A stretch of DNA of 36,204 nt from an uncultured Clostridiaceae bacterium (GTDB lineage: Bacteria; Bacillota; Clostridia; Lachnospirales; Lachnospiraceae): contig CAUCBQ010000005.1 in the NCBI GenBank assembly GCA_958441075.1, positions 1-36,204 on the forward strand, in the 5' to 3' direction. This document shows positions 24,393-31,915 of the stretch, in pieces. The position numbers were made by a program, and so were the translations under genes. A model generated the notes under the pieces. It searched no databases and was not told where the DNA came from. It saw only the letters and a list, made by a program, of their open reading frames with translations. Positions within the stretch are counted from its first letter, which is position 1, and every line of letters begins with the position of its first letter.

Positions 24393-26133
24393 TTCCATTT
24401 CCTTCTCCATATACAGCCTGAGCCTTTAATGTAATCTTAGTTCCTACAGATCTCTGACTTTCTATATCCATCTGGAAACTTTTACCAAAAAATAGTTGAC
24501 AGCGTTCATTAACATTATTAAGTCCTATACTGGCCTTTTTTCCTATAGACTCCTCCAATTCCAACGACTGACGCACATCCTCTAACCGTTCTGGTGTCAT
24601 CCCCTTACCATCATCTTGTATAGTAATAGTCAAATATCCTTCTGCCACATCTGCCTCTATTACCAAATGCCTATGACTCATCTTCTCTTTAAACCCATGT
24701 ATTATGCTATTTTCCACTAGGGGTTGAAGTGTTAACTTTGGAATTCGACATATGTTAGCCTGATCTGATGTATGAATTTCAAAGGTAAACAGCTCATGAT
24801 CCCGCATCTGGAGAATCTTTACGTAATTTCCAATATATTCCAACTCTTGTGTCAGAAAAATAATATTGTTCTTTTGATCCAGATTCACCCGAAGAATCTT
24901 TCCAAAAGCTGTTAGTAAATCTGATATCTCATAATTACCTTCTAAAATAGCCATCATGTTCACAGTTTCCAGCGTATTATACATAAAATGGGGATTGATC
25001 TGACTTTGAAGAGCCGAAAACTCTGCCTCCTTTTTCCCAAGCTGAGTTATATATACCTTATCAATAAGCTCCTTTATATTGCAAACCATATGGTTAAAGC
25101 TGCCGGCTAACTTTCCAATCTCATCCTCTCTCTCAATTCTTACTTCCACCTCCATATCTCCCTGCTCCACCAACTCCATTACTTTCTGAAGTTCCTCTAA
25201 GGGCATACTAATATTCTTAGAAATCTTCCTGGACAGCCAAATAAATACCATTAGACAGAAAATCTCCACCCCAAGCGTAATCAAAAAAATATGATAAACT
25301 TCTTTTATAAATTGTCCCAATGGAATCTCAAGCTGAACCATCCATCCTGTTTTATCAGAAATATTTTCCATAGTAATAGGAAATCCCACACCACTTCCTT
25401 CCTGCTTTTGAGCTGTTGTATACATAACGTTTCTCTCAGAGTCCAGAATCGTAATATCTCCTCCCAACAAATCCCTATGTCGGCCAGCCAGCTCCTCAAG
25501 TACTCTGACATCAATATCAATAACCAAAAATCCCATATATTGTCCGGTAGAAATATTATTTATCCCATGTACATAACTAATCAAACGAAGATCTGATGAA
25601 TCTGAATATTTTCCGTCACTATGTATTCCTGTAAGCACTGACTTTTTTGTTCCATTCTCAATCTCGCTAAACCAGGATTCCTCAGCAAATACTTCTGAAG
25701 GCATCATATCATTTCTCTCATTAATATTAGTAAAATAAGCTCTTCCATCCGTACTGCACAAGTAAGATCCTACTATATATTTTTCTGTTACCCACATCCC
25801 AATCAATCTTTTATGTACCAGATCCTTATTATCCTGTTGTTGCATAAAAGAAACTTCATTTGACGTCATCAATATCTTCTGAATCTCCAAATCTGTGTAT
25901 ATGCTATAGGCCTGACGTTCAATATTCTCCACAAAACCATCCACATCATGATTAATCCTTTCAATCATGATATCTGCATACTCCCTGGTCTGACGAATAA
26001 TAATACGAAACGATGCGATACATATCACGATTCCGATCAGCAGCATAGGTATAACTGCAAAAAGGAGATAGCTGATCAAAAGCTTTTTCTCCAGTTTCAT
26101 GTTATTAATATAACGTCTAAGATGTTCTTTCAT
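24370..26133 (-). CDS. YesM-type sensor histidine kinase
   Basis: A 587-aa kinase. TM1 near residues 17-40, an extracellular Cache-like sensor domain (about 45-270), TM2 near 273-297, a HAMP domain (about 298-350), then the His_kinase domain with phospho-acceptor His in SQINPHFMYNTLE. A GHKL ATPase follows with N-box LVENSIIHGF and G-boxes DDGKGMT and GLNNVNERC. It senses an extracellular saccharide directly or through the binding protein and phosphorylates the YesN regulator, whose gene overlaps its 3' end. AAAGGGAGGG lies five to six bases before ATG 26133. Confidence 0.95.
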   Translation of the reverse strand: MKEHLRRYINNMKLEKKLLISYLLFAVIPMLLIGIVICIASFRIIIRQTREYADIMIERINHDVDGFVENIERQAYSIYTDLEIQKILMTSNEVSFMQQQDNKDLVHKRLIGMWVTEKYIVGSYLCSTDGRAYFTNINERNDMMPSEVFAEESWFSEIENGTKKSVLTGIHSDGKYSDSSDLRLISYVHGINNISTGQYMGFLVIDIDVRVLEELAGRHRDLLGGDITILDSERNVMYTTAQKQEGSGVGFPITMENISDKTGWMVQLEIPLGQFIKEVYHIFLITLGVEIFCLMVFIWLSRKISKNISMPLEELQKVMELVEQGDMEVEVRIEREDEIGKLAGSFNHMVCNIKELIDKVYITQLGKKEAEFSALQSQINPHFMYNTLETVNMMAILEGNYEISDLLTAFGKILRVNLDQKNNIIFLTQELEYIGNYVKILQMRDHELFTFEIHTSDQANICRIPKLTLQPLVENSIIHGFKEKMSHRHLVIEADVAEGYLTITIQDDGKGMTPERLEDVRQSLELEESIGKKASIGLNNVNERCQLFFGKSFQMDIESQRSVGTKITLKAQAVYGEGNGNGTDCGN

Positions 26134-26508
26134 TGAATCCCTCCCTTTTAACTTTTAAGCAACTCTTCTTCCAGGCATAACCTCCTTTGGGATTAACATT
26201 GTACAAAAATATATATTTTTTCATTCACTCCCAAAGATATTGTACATTTTTTCCAATCTTTTTTCCACAATACATTTGAATTTTTTTGTAATACCAAATA
26301 AACGTTTGACGCTTTATTATTAAAATCCCATCTATTCTGAATAGAACAAAAATTAAGGAAATTGATCAGGATTTTTCTTTGTATGCCAAAAACAAAATCG
26401 TTTCAATCCAGTCTATGTGGGTTTCAGACACTCAAATGGAATAGATAAATTTAACATTTTAACACTATAAATTACCATAGAATGTAATTTGCCATTGTAG
26501 TAAAGATT
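26134..26508. other. AT-rich non-coding stretch upstream of the YesM/YesN genes
   Basis: No open frame of note. It holds the kinase leader with an orphan AAAGGAGG at 26181-26188, two direct copies of ATTGTACA (26198-26205 and 26239-26246), an inverted repeat CTTTGGGA/TCCCAAAG (26185-26192 and 26229-26236), an AAACGTTT palindrome near 26300-26307 that resembles LacI-family operator cores, and a CRISPR-repeat-like 30-mer at 26400-26429. I could not assign a promoter with confidence. Confidence 0.6.
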
Positions 26509-26514
26509 TTATTT

Positions 26515-26561
26515 ATAAAAAAGCAGCCTTGCATCTTCGTTTAACAAAATGCAATGCCGCT
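26515..26561 (-). terminator. Terminator after the decayed gene
   Basis: On the minus strand AGCGGCATTGCAT pairs with ATGCAAGGCTGCT (one G-U pair and one mismatch) around a 14-base loop, followed by seven U/A-rich bases beginning TTTTTT. It lies just after the last stop codon of the broken frame. Confidence 0.75.
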
Positions 26562-26568
26562 CTTCTCT

Positions 26569-27040
26569 CTATTTTGCCAAATAATATACTTTCTCCAAAA
26601 TGTATATTTTATGTTCTTCCAAGATCACAAAAACCTTTGATCTATTGGGCTTTTCTCGACAAAAAACATACCATCTCCATATGTATTGAGTGTGAATCAG
26701 CTTCCCAGAAGGCGGATTTTGCCCCTGACGTAGCCTCTATTTCCTGTAAATCAACACTATTAAAATCCTCTTTTGTTGCATCATATTCTTCTTCCCACAA
26801 TAAATCTGTTATTGCATGAAGAATTTTCCAGTTTTTTCAATTTCCCGAGGGTTATTTTCTCTTTAATTTGAATTTCCAGACTTTCACCCCCTTCTTCCTC
26901 TAAGTAATTTACATACGTATTATACATAAGATTTTCCCTAACCATATGTAGATGCCACACAATATCAATCTACATAATTTTTTATCAATATGTTGCAGAA
27001 AAGGGTCACCATTCTCTGGCAACCCTCTCATATATCTCAT
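26569..27040 (-). pseudogene. Decayed gene of unknown family
   Basis: The minus strand carries protein-like sequence split over successive frames. The pieces are MRYMRGLPENGDPFLQHIDK (from ATG 27040), then IDIVWHLHMVRENLMYN...KITLGKLKKLE (from about 26969), then ILHAITDLLWEEEYDATKED... to a TAG at 26642-26644, then SKVFVILEEHKIYILEKV ending YYLAK at TAG 26569. A one-base change in the A-run near 26826-26829 would join the second and third pieces. A terminator follows directly, as expected for a former gene. I do not recognise the family. Confidence 0.55.
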
Positions 27041-27073
27041 CTTAACACATATATTTCATAACTCGCCATCGAA

Positions 27074-27886
27074 TCATGCCCCTATTTTCCCATCTAAAGC
27101 ATTTACTTCTTCTACCGTCAATCTTGAAAGTTTCGCAATCTGCTCATATGACAATTCACCCATCTCCAGCAAATCTTTAGCAAATTGCTGTCTTTCTTCC
27201 AACCGTGCTGCCAAAGCAGCCTCATTCCGCATATCTTCCATCGCCTTACACATAGCAGCCACTCCTTTCTCATCTTCTTTAAAATATCTTACACGTTCTG
27301 CCAATGCCCTATACTTCATATCCTTCGCATCTGTACAAGAAAAATCATGCATCAGAATCCCTATGGGCGACTCATCCCGGTATTCACCGTTCACATATAA
27401 AATATGTGCCTCATCGCCAAAATTCTCGCCTGTTTCTTTGATCACCCGGTCAATATGATAAATTGGTTTTCCCTTTCCCAGCACATCACGTTCTGTAATA
27501 AAGATCACATAAGTTTCTGCCAGGTTCTCCAGCTTCTCTCCCGGCTCAGTCACATTAGCATCGATTAAACTGCTGTGATACCTGGCTCTCTTTGCCCCTG
27601 CACCACGATCTGCTCTCTGGATTTCCACATTATATCTTTTTCCAGTATGGTCTGTGGCATAAATATCAAAAATAATCGATCTGCCCTGCAGATTTTTAAG
27701 CTGATGCTGGATTGCTACCTTTTCCACCTTCAAATCATCCCTGCCAAGCACAATCTTCAGTACCAGCTCCGTACACTCAATATTTTCCTCAAAACACTTT
27801 GACATAAAATCATCATCCATCAGGCGGAATCCACGGAGTCGCTGCAGATCTTCCGGCCTAAACTTTTCTTCCCAATCCTTACTCAT
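27074..27886 (-). CDS. Rpn family / PD-(D/E)XK nuclease-family transposase-like protein
   Basis: A 270-aa protein of the Rpn/PDDEXK_2 group. The nuclease core is visible as SIIFDIYATDHTGKRYNVEIQRAD: Asp, then E-x-Q, the family's variant of the catalytic D-(D/E)XK. The N-terminal RLRGFRLMDDDFMSKCFEEN and the C-terminal helical segment LLEMGELSYEQIAKLSRLTVEEVNAL are typical. Related proteins promote RecA-independent recombination or are remnants of mobile elements. AGGAAGAG lies before ATG 27886, and it has its own promoter. No inverted repeats or target duplications were seen beside it. Confidence 0.88.
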   Translation of the reverse strand: MSKDWEEKFRPEDLQRLRGFRLMDDDFMSKCFEENIECTELVLKIVLGRDDLKVEKVAIQHQLKNLQGRSIIFDIYATDHTGKRYNVEIQRADRGAGAKRARYHSSLIDANVTEPGEKLENLAETYVIFITERDVLGKGKPIYHIDRVIKETGENFGDEAHILYVNGEYRDESPIGILMHDFSCTDAKDMKYRALAERVRYFKEDEKGVAAMCKAMEDMRNEAALAARLEERQQFAKDLLEMGELSYEQIAKLSRLTVEEVNALDGKIGA

Positions 27887-27948
27887 ATCTGCTCTTCCTT
27901 TCTCTGCCTGTTTTTATCAGAAGTATACGTTTCTTCTATCATATCTAA

Positions 27949-27977
27949 ATTTTATCACAGGCACACTTTGGTTGCAA
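27949..27977 (-). promoter_or_regulatory. Promoter of the Rpn-family gene
   Basis: On the minus strand TTGCAA (27972-27977), 17 bp, TAAAAT (27949-27954), with an extended -10 TG (TGATAAAAT). Confidence 0.65.
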
Positions 27978-27994
27978 GATTCCATTTCTCATGT

Positions 27995-28028
27995 AAAAAG
28001 ACGCAAAAGTCGTTTTGCTCCTGCGTCT
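27995..28028 (-). terminator. Terminator after rlmD
   Basis: On the minus strand AGACGCA ... TGCGTCT with an optional inner CAAAA/TTTTG pairing, then TTTTTAC. It is 16 bp past the rlmD stop. Confidence 0.85.
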
Positions 28029-28043
28029 CCTTTTTCTCGCTTT

Positions 28044-29408
28044 TTAATTCACCCGTTCCAGCTTTACCACACACTCCACATGCCCCCCCTGCGGAAACAT
28101 ATCGCACCCTCTGACCTTTTTCACCTCATATCCCCCATCCACCAGATACCTCAGATCTCTGGCCAGTGTAGCGGAATCACAGCTAACATAAACCACCCGT
28201 TCAGGCTGCATTTTCAGAATCGTATCAAGACACATCTGGTCGCAGCCCTTCCTTGGAGGGTCTACCACGATCACATCTGCATACACCTGATTCTTTTCAT
28301 ACTGCTCCGGCAGTACCTCCTCTGCCTTTCCCACAAAGAACTCCACATTTTCCATCCCGTTCAATTCAGCATTTCTTCTGGCGTCCTCAATAGCTTGGGG
28401 GACAATTTCCACACCGTATACCTTTTTCGCCTTCTGAGCCAGAAACAGGGAAATAGTTCCAATGCCGCAGTAAAGATCCCAAACCGTTTCTTCCCCTGTA
28501 AGACCTGCATATTCCAGAGCAGTTCCATACAGCTTTTCCGTCTGCACCGGATTGACCTGATAGAAGGATAATGGGGAAATCTGATATGTTACGTCCGAAA
28601 TGGAATCTGTAATATACCCGGGGCCATAGAGATTGACAATTTCTTTTCCCATAATTACATTGGTCTTTTCCTCATTGATGCTGTAAGAAATACTGGTCAT
28701 ACCGGAAACGGTCAGCAGACCCTTTACCAGCTCTTCCCCATGAGGCAGGTATTTTCCATTGATTACCAGACAGACCATGATCTCTCCGCTCTTAAATCCC
28801 TTGCGGATCAGAGCATGGCGAACAAGGCCCTGATGGCTTTTCTCATTATAGGGCCTGATTTTTTGTTCCCTCATAAACCTTTTAATGATTTCCAGTATTC
28901 CCCTGTTCTCCTCTATCCCCAGAAGACAATCCTCATTTTCAATGATATCGTGGGTGCGTCCTGCATAAAATCCGGTAATAATTTCCCCGCTTTTGTTCAT
29001 TCCAAAAGGGAACTGAGCCTTGTTGCGGTATCTCCACGGGTTCTCCATACCAATAATCGGAAGCATGGGGATCTCTTCCTCCTTAAAGCCGCCGATCCGC
29101 ATAAGGTTATTTTTAATCTTGCGCTCTTTAAATGCAAGCTGCTCCTCATATTTCATGGCCTGAAGCTGACAGCCTCCGCAGGGACGGGCCGCAGGGCATC
29201 TGGGCTCTGTCCGTGAGACAGACGGAGTAAGCACCTCCATCAGACGTGCAAACCCATAGGATTTTTTCATCTTCATAGCTCTGGCCCGCACCTGATCGCC
29301 GATCACTGTATCTTTTATAAACCAGATATAGCCGTCCAGCCTGCCGATACCGGAACCGTCCTCGCTCATATCCTCAATGGTAACTGTAAATTCCTGATTT
29401 TTTTCCAC
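28044..29408 (-). CDS. rlmD: 23S rRNA (uracil-5-)-methyltransferase, RumA/RlmD family
   Basis: A 454-aa SAM-dependent enzyme methylating a uridine of 23S rRNA. An N-terminal TRAM domain (residues 1-60) is followed by a Fe-S cysteine set (C-x5-C-x2-C in RCPAARPCGGC, plus a later Cys in NEDC), SAM-binding VWDLYCGIGTISLFLA, the VVDPPRKGC motif and catalytic YVSCDSATLARDL. The start is GTG at 29408, with GGAG and AAGG upstream overlapping the stop of yhaM (5-bp gap). Members of this family may target U747, U1939 or tRNA; the exact site cannot be read here. Confidence 0.94.
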   Translation of the reverse strand: MEKNQEFTVTIEDMSEDGSGIGRLDGYIWFIKDTVIGDQVRARAMKMKKSYGFARLMEVLTPSVSRTEPRCPAARPCGGCQLQAMKYEEQLAFKERKIKNNLMRIGGFKEEEIPMLPIIGMENPWRYRNKAQFPFGMNKSGEIITGFYAGRTHDIIENEDCLLGIEENRGILEIIKRFMREQKIRPYNEKSHQGLVRHALIRKGFKSGEIMVCLVINGKYLPHGEELVKGLLTVSGMTSISYSINEEKTNVIMGKEIVNLYGPGYITDSISDVTYQISPLSFYQVNPVQTEKLYGTALEYAGLTGEETVWDLYCGIGTISLFLAQKAKKVYGVEIVPQAIEDARRNAELNGMENVEFFVGKAEEVLPEQYEKNQVYADVIVVDPPRKGCDQMCLDTILKMQPERVVYVSCDSATLARDLRYLVDGGYEVKKVRGCDMFPQGGHVECVVKLERVN

Positions 29409-29413
29409 TTGCC

Positions 29414-30358
29414 TTACTCCGTTGTTTTTCTGATATTGGTTTCCAGAAGCCTGTTGTAGCCCAGCCAGCCCTTATTTGTTCCGCCTGCTGCCAGAGCCTC
29501 GATCATTGTCTCCATCTTGGCATCTGTATTGTCTGCAAAATTTAAGGCCAGAGCCTCTAAAAGTGCCGGTTTTTTTGGTGAACCATATTCCAGCTCTCCG
29601 TGATGGGCCAGAATACAGTGCTTTAACTCTGACGCCAGTCTGGGCGGAAAATCCGGAATCTGACGGATTCTCTCAGATATCATCTCCGTACCAATCATAA
29701 TATGCCCCAAAAGCTGTCCGTCATCGGTATAATCATTTTCAGGGAAACGGGACAGCTCCTGCATCTTTCCCACATCGTGAAACATAGCTGCTGTCAGAAG
29801 CAGATCCCTGTTTAATGTCTTATAATATCCTGCATAATAGTCACAGAGCTTTACCACGCTTAAAGTATGCTCTAAAAGCCCTCCTACAAATCCATGATGA
29901 ACGGTCTTTGCTGCTGAATGAAACTGGAATGCTTTTGCAAATTCCTTATCCTCTATAAAATAGCCGGACAAAAGCCGGTTCAGCCAGGGATTTTTCACAC
30001 TGCGCACAAAGCCCAGCAGCTCCTCATACATCTTTCCGATCTCCTTTTTGGAAACCGGCAGATAATCCGCTTCCACATACTCGCCCTCTCTGGCTGTACG
30101 AATCCGGCGCACATTCAGCTGGTTGGCATTCTGAAACAATGTCACATCTGCCTCAATATGCACATAGTCCATTGCGTCAAATTCCCCTACTCCCGGAGAG
30201 GAAAGATCCCAGATCTTTGCCTCAATAGTGCCTGTTTTATCCTGAAGAATCAGATTTCCATATTCCTTCCCTGTCTTTGTAAGCTGAATCTGCTTTGTCT
30301 TGCACAAATAAATATCGGAAATATGATTTCCCTCACGAAATGTCTCAATATATCTCAT
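29414..30358 (-). CDS. yhaM: 3'-5' exoribonuclease YhaM family (OB fold + HD domain)
   Basis: A 314-aa protein. An N-terminal OB-fold nucleic-acid-binding domain (about residues 10-105) precedes an HD metal-dependent phosphohydrolase domain: HHGFVGGLLEHTLSV, then AAMFHDVGKM and ILAHHGELEYGSPKKP. Expected activity is 3'-5' RNA trimming. ATG 30358 is chosen because GAGG is seven bases upstream; the ATG at 30364 has only one base between GAGG and start. It is co-transcribed with rlmD, and a terminator hairpin lies immediately upstream. Confidence 0.92.
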   Translation of the reverse strand: MRYIETFREGNHISDIYLCKTKQIQLTKTGKEYGNLILQDKTGTIEAKIWDLSSPGVGEFDAMDYVHIEADVTLFQNANQLNVRRIRTAREGEYVEADYLPVSKKEIGKMYEELLGFVRSVKNPWLNRLLSGYFIEDKEFAKAFQFHSAAKTVHHGFVGGLLEHTLSVVKLCDYYAGYYKTLNRDLLLTAAMFHDVGKMQELSRFPENDYTDDGQLLGHIMIGTEMISERIRQIPDFPPRLASELKHCILAHHGELEYGSPKKPALLEALALNFADNTDAKMETMIEALAAGGTNKGWLGYNRLLETNIRKTTE

Positions 30359-30384
30359 TTTCATACCTCATCTCTCTTTTACTG

Positions 30385-30413
30385 AAAAGGGAGCCCGCTT
30401 CTTTGGGGCTCCC
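30385..30413 (-). terminator. Terminator between the HtrA-like gene and yhaM
   Basis: Minus strand GGGAGCC / GGCTCCC stem with an 11-base loop, then TTTT. It ends only 27 bases before the yhaM ATG, leaving no room for a separate yhaM promoter. Confidence 0.8.
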
Positions 30414-30422
30414 ACACCGCAC

Positions 30423-31745
30423 TTATCTGGTTCCGACAACTACCTCAAAGGGAATTTCCCTGTATTCGTCTTTGCCATTGCTGCGCTGCACGTTTACAAT
30501 GATCTTCGTTCCTGTCTGGAGCTTTTCCACCTGCCCCTGAAATTCCTTCAGATTCGTCACCGGCACATCCCCCAGCTTTGTAAGAATATCCCCTGGCTGA
30601 AGTCCTGCATTATAAGCCGGGCTGTCTGTCACTGCCTCTGAAATATAAATTCCCTTGGGCATCCCCTTCTGAACCATAGCTGCCGTAATCTCCTGACCCA
30701 GTATACCGAAATACGGCACCGGAAGTCCGTTGCTCATAAGCTCCAGAGCGCCCTTATAATCTGATACAGACGTAACGGCAGTCATAGAAGAGTCATCCTC
30801 CTGACCATAGTCATCCACCGCCCAGCCTATCAGCTCTCCTTCTGTATTTATAAGAAAGGTTCCTGCCTCAGTATCTCCTGCTGCATCTGTATAAAACATC
30901 CGGGTGCTTCCGTCCACTGCTTTTGTACTGCGCATTACATAAGAAATAGTACCATATCCGCTGGAGCCGGTCACACCAGCCGGAGAACCAATGGCAATTA
31001 CCAGATCTCCCTGTTTTATGCTGTAGGAATTTCCCAGCGGGAGCTCTTTTATACGGTCATACTGCCTGTCCTCCAGATCTGCGGCGCTTACGCTTACAAG
31101 AGCCATATCTGCCACGGAATCCTTCTGTTTTACAGTACCCGGAAGAATCGTTCCTCCTGAAAATGACACTTCAATGGAATCTGCCGTATCTACAGCCTCA
31201 TCCGGCACCAGAACCAGTATTTCCCCTCTTGTACGGGAAATCACCACTCCTGAGTACTGCCCTGTAGTTTCAATGGGATTATCAAACCAGTCTGTTTCCC
31301 GCTGAATTGAATGCACAGAAGCCACACAGCCCTCATGCTCTTCAACCAGAGTATTTAAATTTCCGTAAAGACGGTTCAGATCATCCATAGAATAGGGGTA
31401 CTTTTCCATCTCTGACCGCACCATATCTTCTACCGGCTCCGTTTCCTCCGGCGCAGACGCACACTCTGTCTCCGCAGGCTGACAAACCTCCGGCTCATCC
31501 TTTGTAATGGTGATAGGATCTGGTTCTGTTTCCTCCGGACCGAAAACCCTGTCCGCCACCGGCTTTACAGCTGAAAAACATATTGCAGCAACCGTTCCGA
31601 ACACAGCTGCGCAAACTCCTGTCAGCAGAATTTTCCTCATGATCTGCCGCCAGGAAGGGGGCTGGCGGACGATCTTTTCCCTGATAAACTGTCTCCGTTT
31701 TTCCCGGCCCTCGTCCGTTCCTTTGTCTTCACGCTTATCCGCCAT
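30423..31745 (-). CDS. HtrA/DegP-like membrane protein, apparently without catalytic His and Ser, with PDZ domain
   Basis: A 440-aa protein. A basic cytoplasmic N-terminus and one membrane helix (residues 38-60) precede an acidic Pro/Glu linker (65-115), a trypsin-like domain (about 120-330) and a PDZ domain (about 341-440; GIYISEAVTDSPAYNAGLQPGDILTKLGD). In active HtrA the histidine sits in a TNxHVV motif; here that position reads ILVLVPDEAV. The serine motif GNSGGP reads GDTEAGTF, with Ala aligned to Ser. The Asp (VADMALV) remains. It is probably a pseudoprotease that binds peptides or partners. ATG 31745 has GGAGGAG upstream; the frame opening at 31772 has no site. Confidence 0.88.
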   Translation of the reverse strand: MADKREDKGTDEGREKRRQFIREKIVRQPPSWRQIMRKILLTGVCAAVFGTVAAICFSAVKPVADRVFGPEETEPDPITITKDEPEVCQPAETECASAPEETEPVEDMVRSEMEKYPYSMDDLNRLYGNLNTLVEEHEGCVASVHSIQRETDWFDNPIETTGQYSGVVISRTRGEILVLVPDEAVDTADSIEVSFSGGTILPGTVKQKDSVADMALVSVSAADLEDRQYDRIKELPLGNSYSIKQGDLVIAIGSPAGVTGSSGYGTISYVMRSTKAVDGSTRMFYTDAAGDTEAGTFLINTEGELIGWAVDDYGQEDDSSMTAVTSVSDYKGALELMSNGLPVPYFGILGQEITAAMVQKGMPKGIYISEAVTDSPAYNAGLQPGDILTKLGDVPVTNLKEFQGQVEKLQTGTKIIVNVQRSNGKDEYREIPFEVVVGTR

Positions 31746-31777
31746 TTCGCTCCTCCTTACGAAGAATCTCATCTCTT

Positions 31778-31806
31778 ATTATACGGTTCTCACGCATAAT
31801 ATGCAA
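31778..31806 (-). promoter_or_regulatory. Promoter of the HtrA-like gene
   Basis: On the minus strand TTGCAT (31801-31806), 17 bp, perfect TATAAT (31778-31783). Confidence 0.82.
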
Positions 31807-31853
31807 GTTTTTGTTCGTTCAGAATTTTTCCCTATCGTAAATATCCGGTGATG

Positions 31854-31862
31854 TGGTATACT
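31854..31862 (+). promoter_or_regulatory. Extended -10 promoter of mutS2
   Basis: TGGTATACT: a TG extended -10 with TATACT. No -35 hexamer is visible at the right distance, which an extended -10 can tolerate. The expected start is about 45 bases before the mutS2 ATG. Confidence 0.55.
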
Positions 31863-31915
31863 TGTCCGTGTAAACAGGATATTTTGTACCACTCTCAGGA
31901 GGTTATTGATAAAAA

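Noticed and set aside
26155..26188. Possible leader peptide (AAAGGAGG, then ATG and seven codons) before the YesM-type kinase gene
   Set aside because: Only two bases separate the strong ribosome site from the ATG, too short for efficient initiation, and the peptide shows no regulatory codon pattern.
26300..26307. AAACGTTT palindrome as a CcpA cre site
   Set aside because: The core fits LacI-family operators, but the flanks miss about four cre consensus positions and it lies far from the nearest start.
26529..26819. Plus-strand 96-codon frame in the AT-rich region
   Set aside because: The minus strand there carries the protein-like pieces of a decayed gene and a terminator overlaps its start; the plus frame has no ribosome site.
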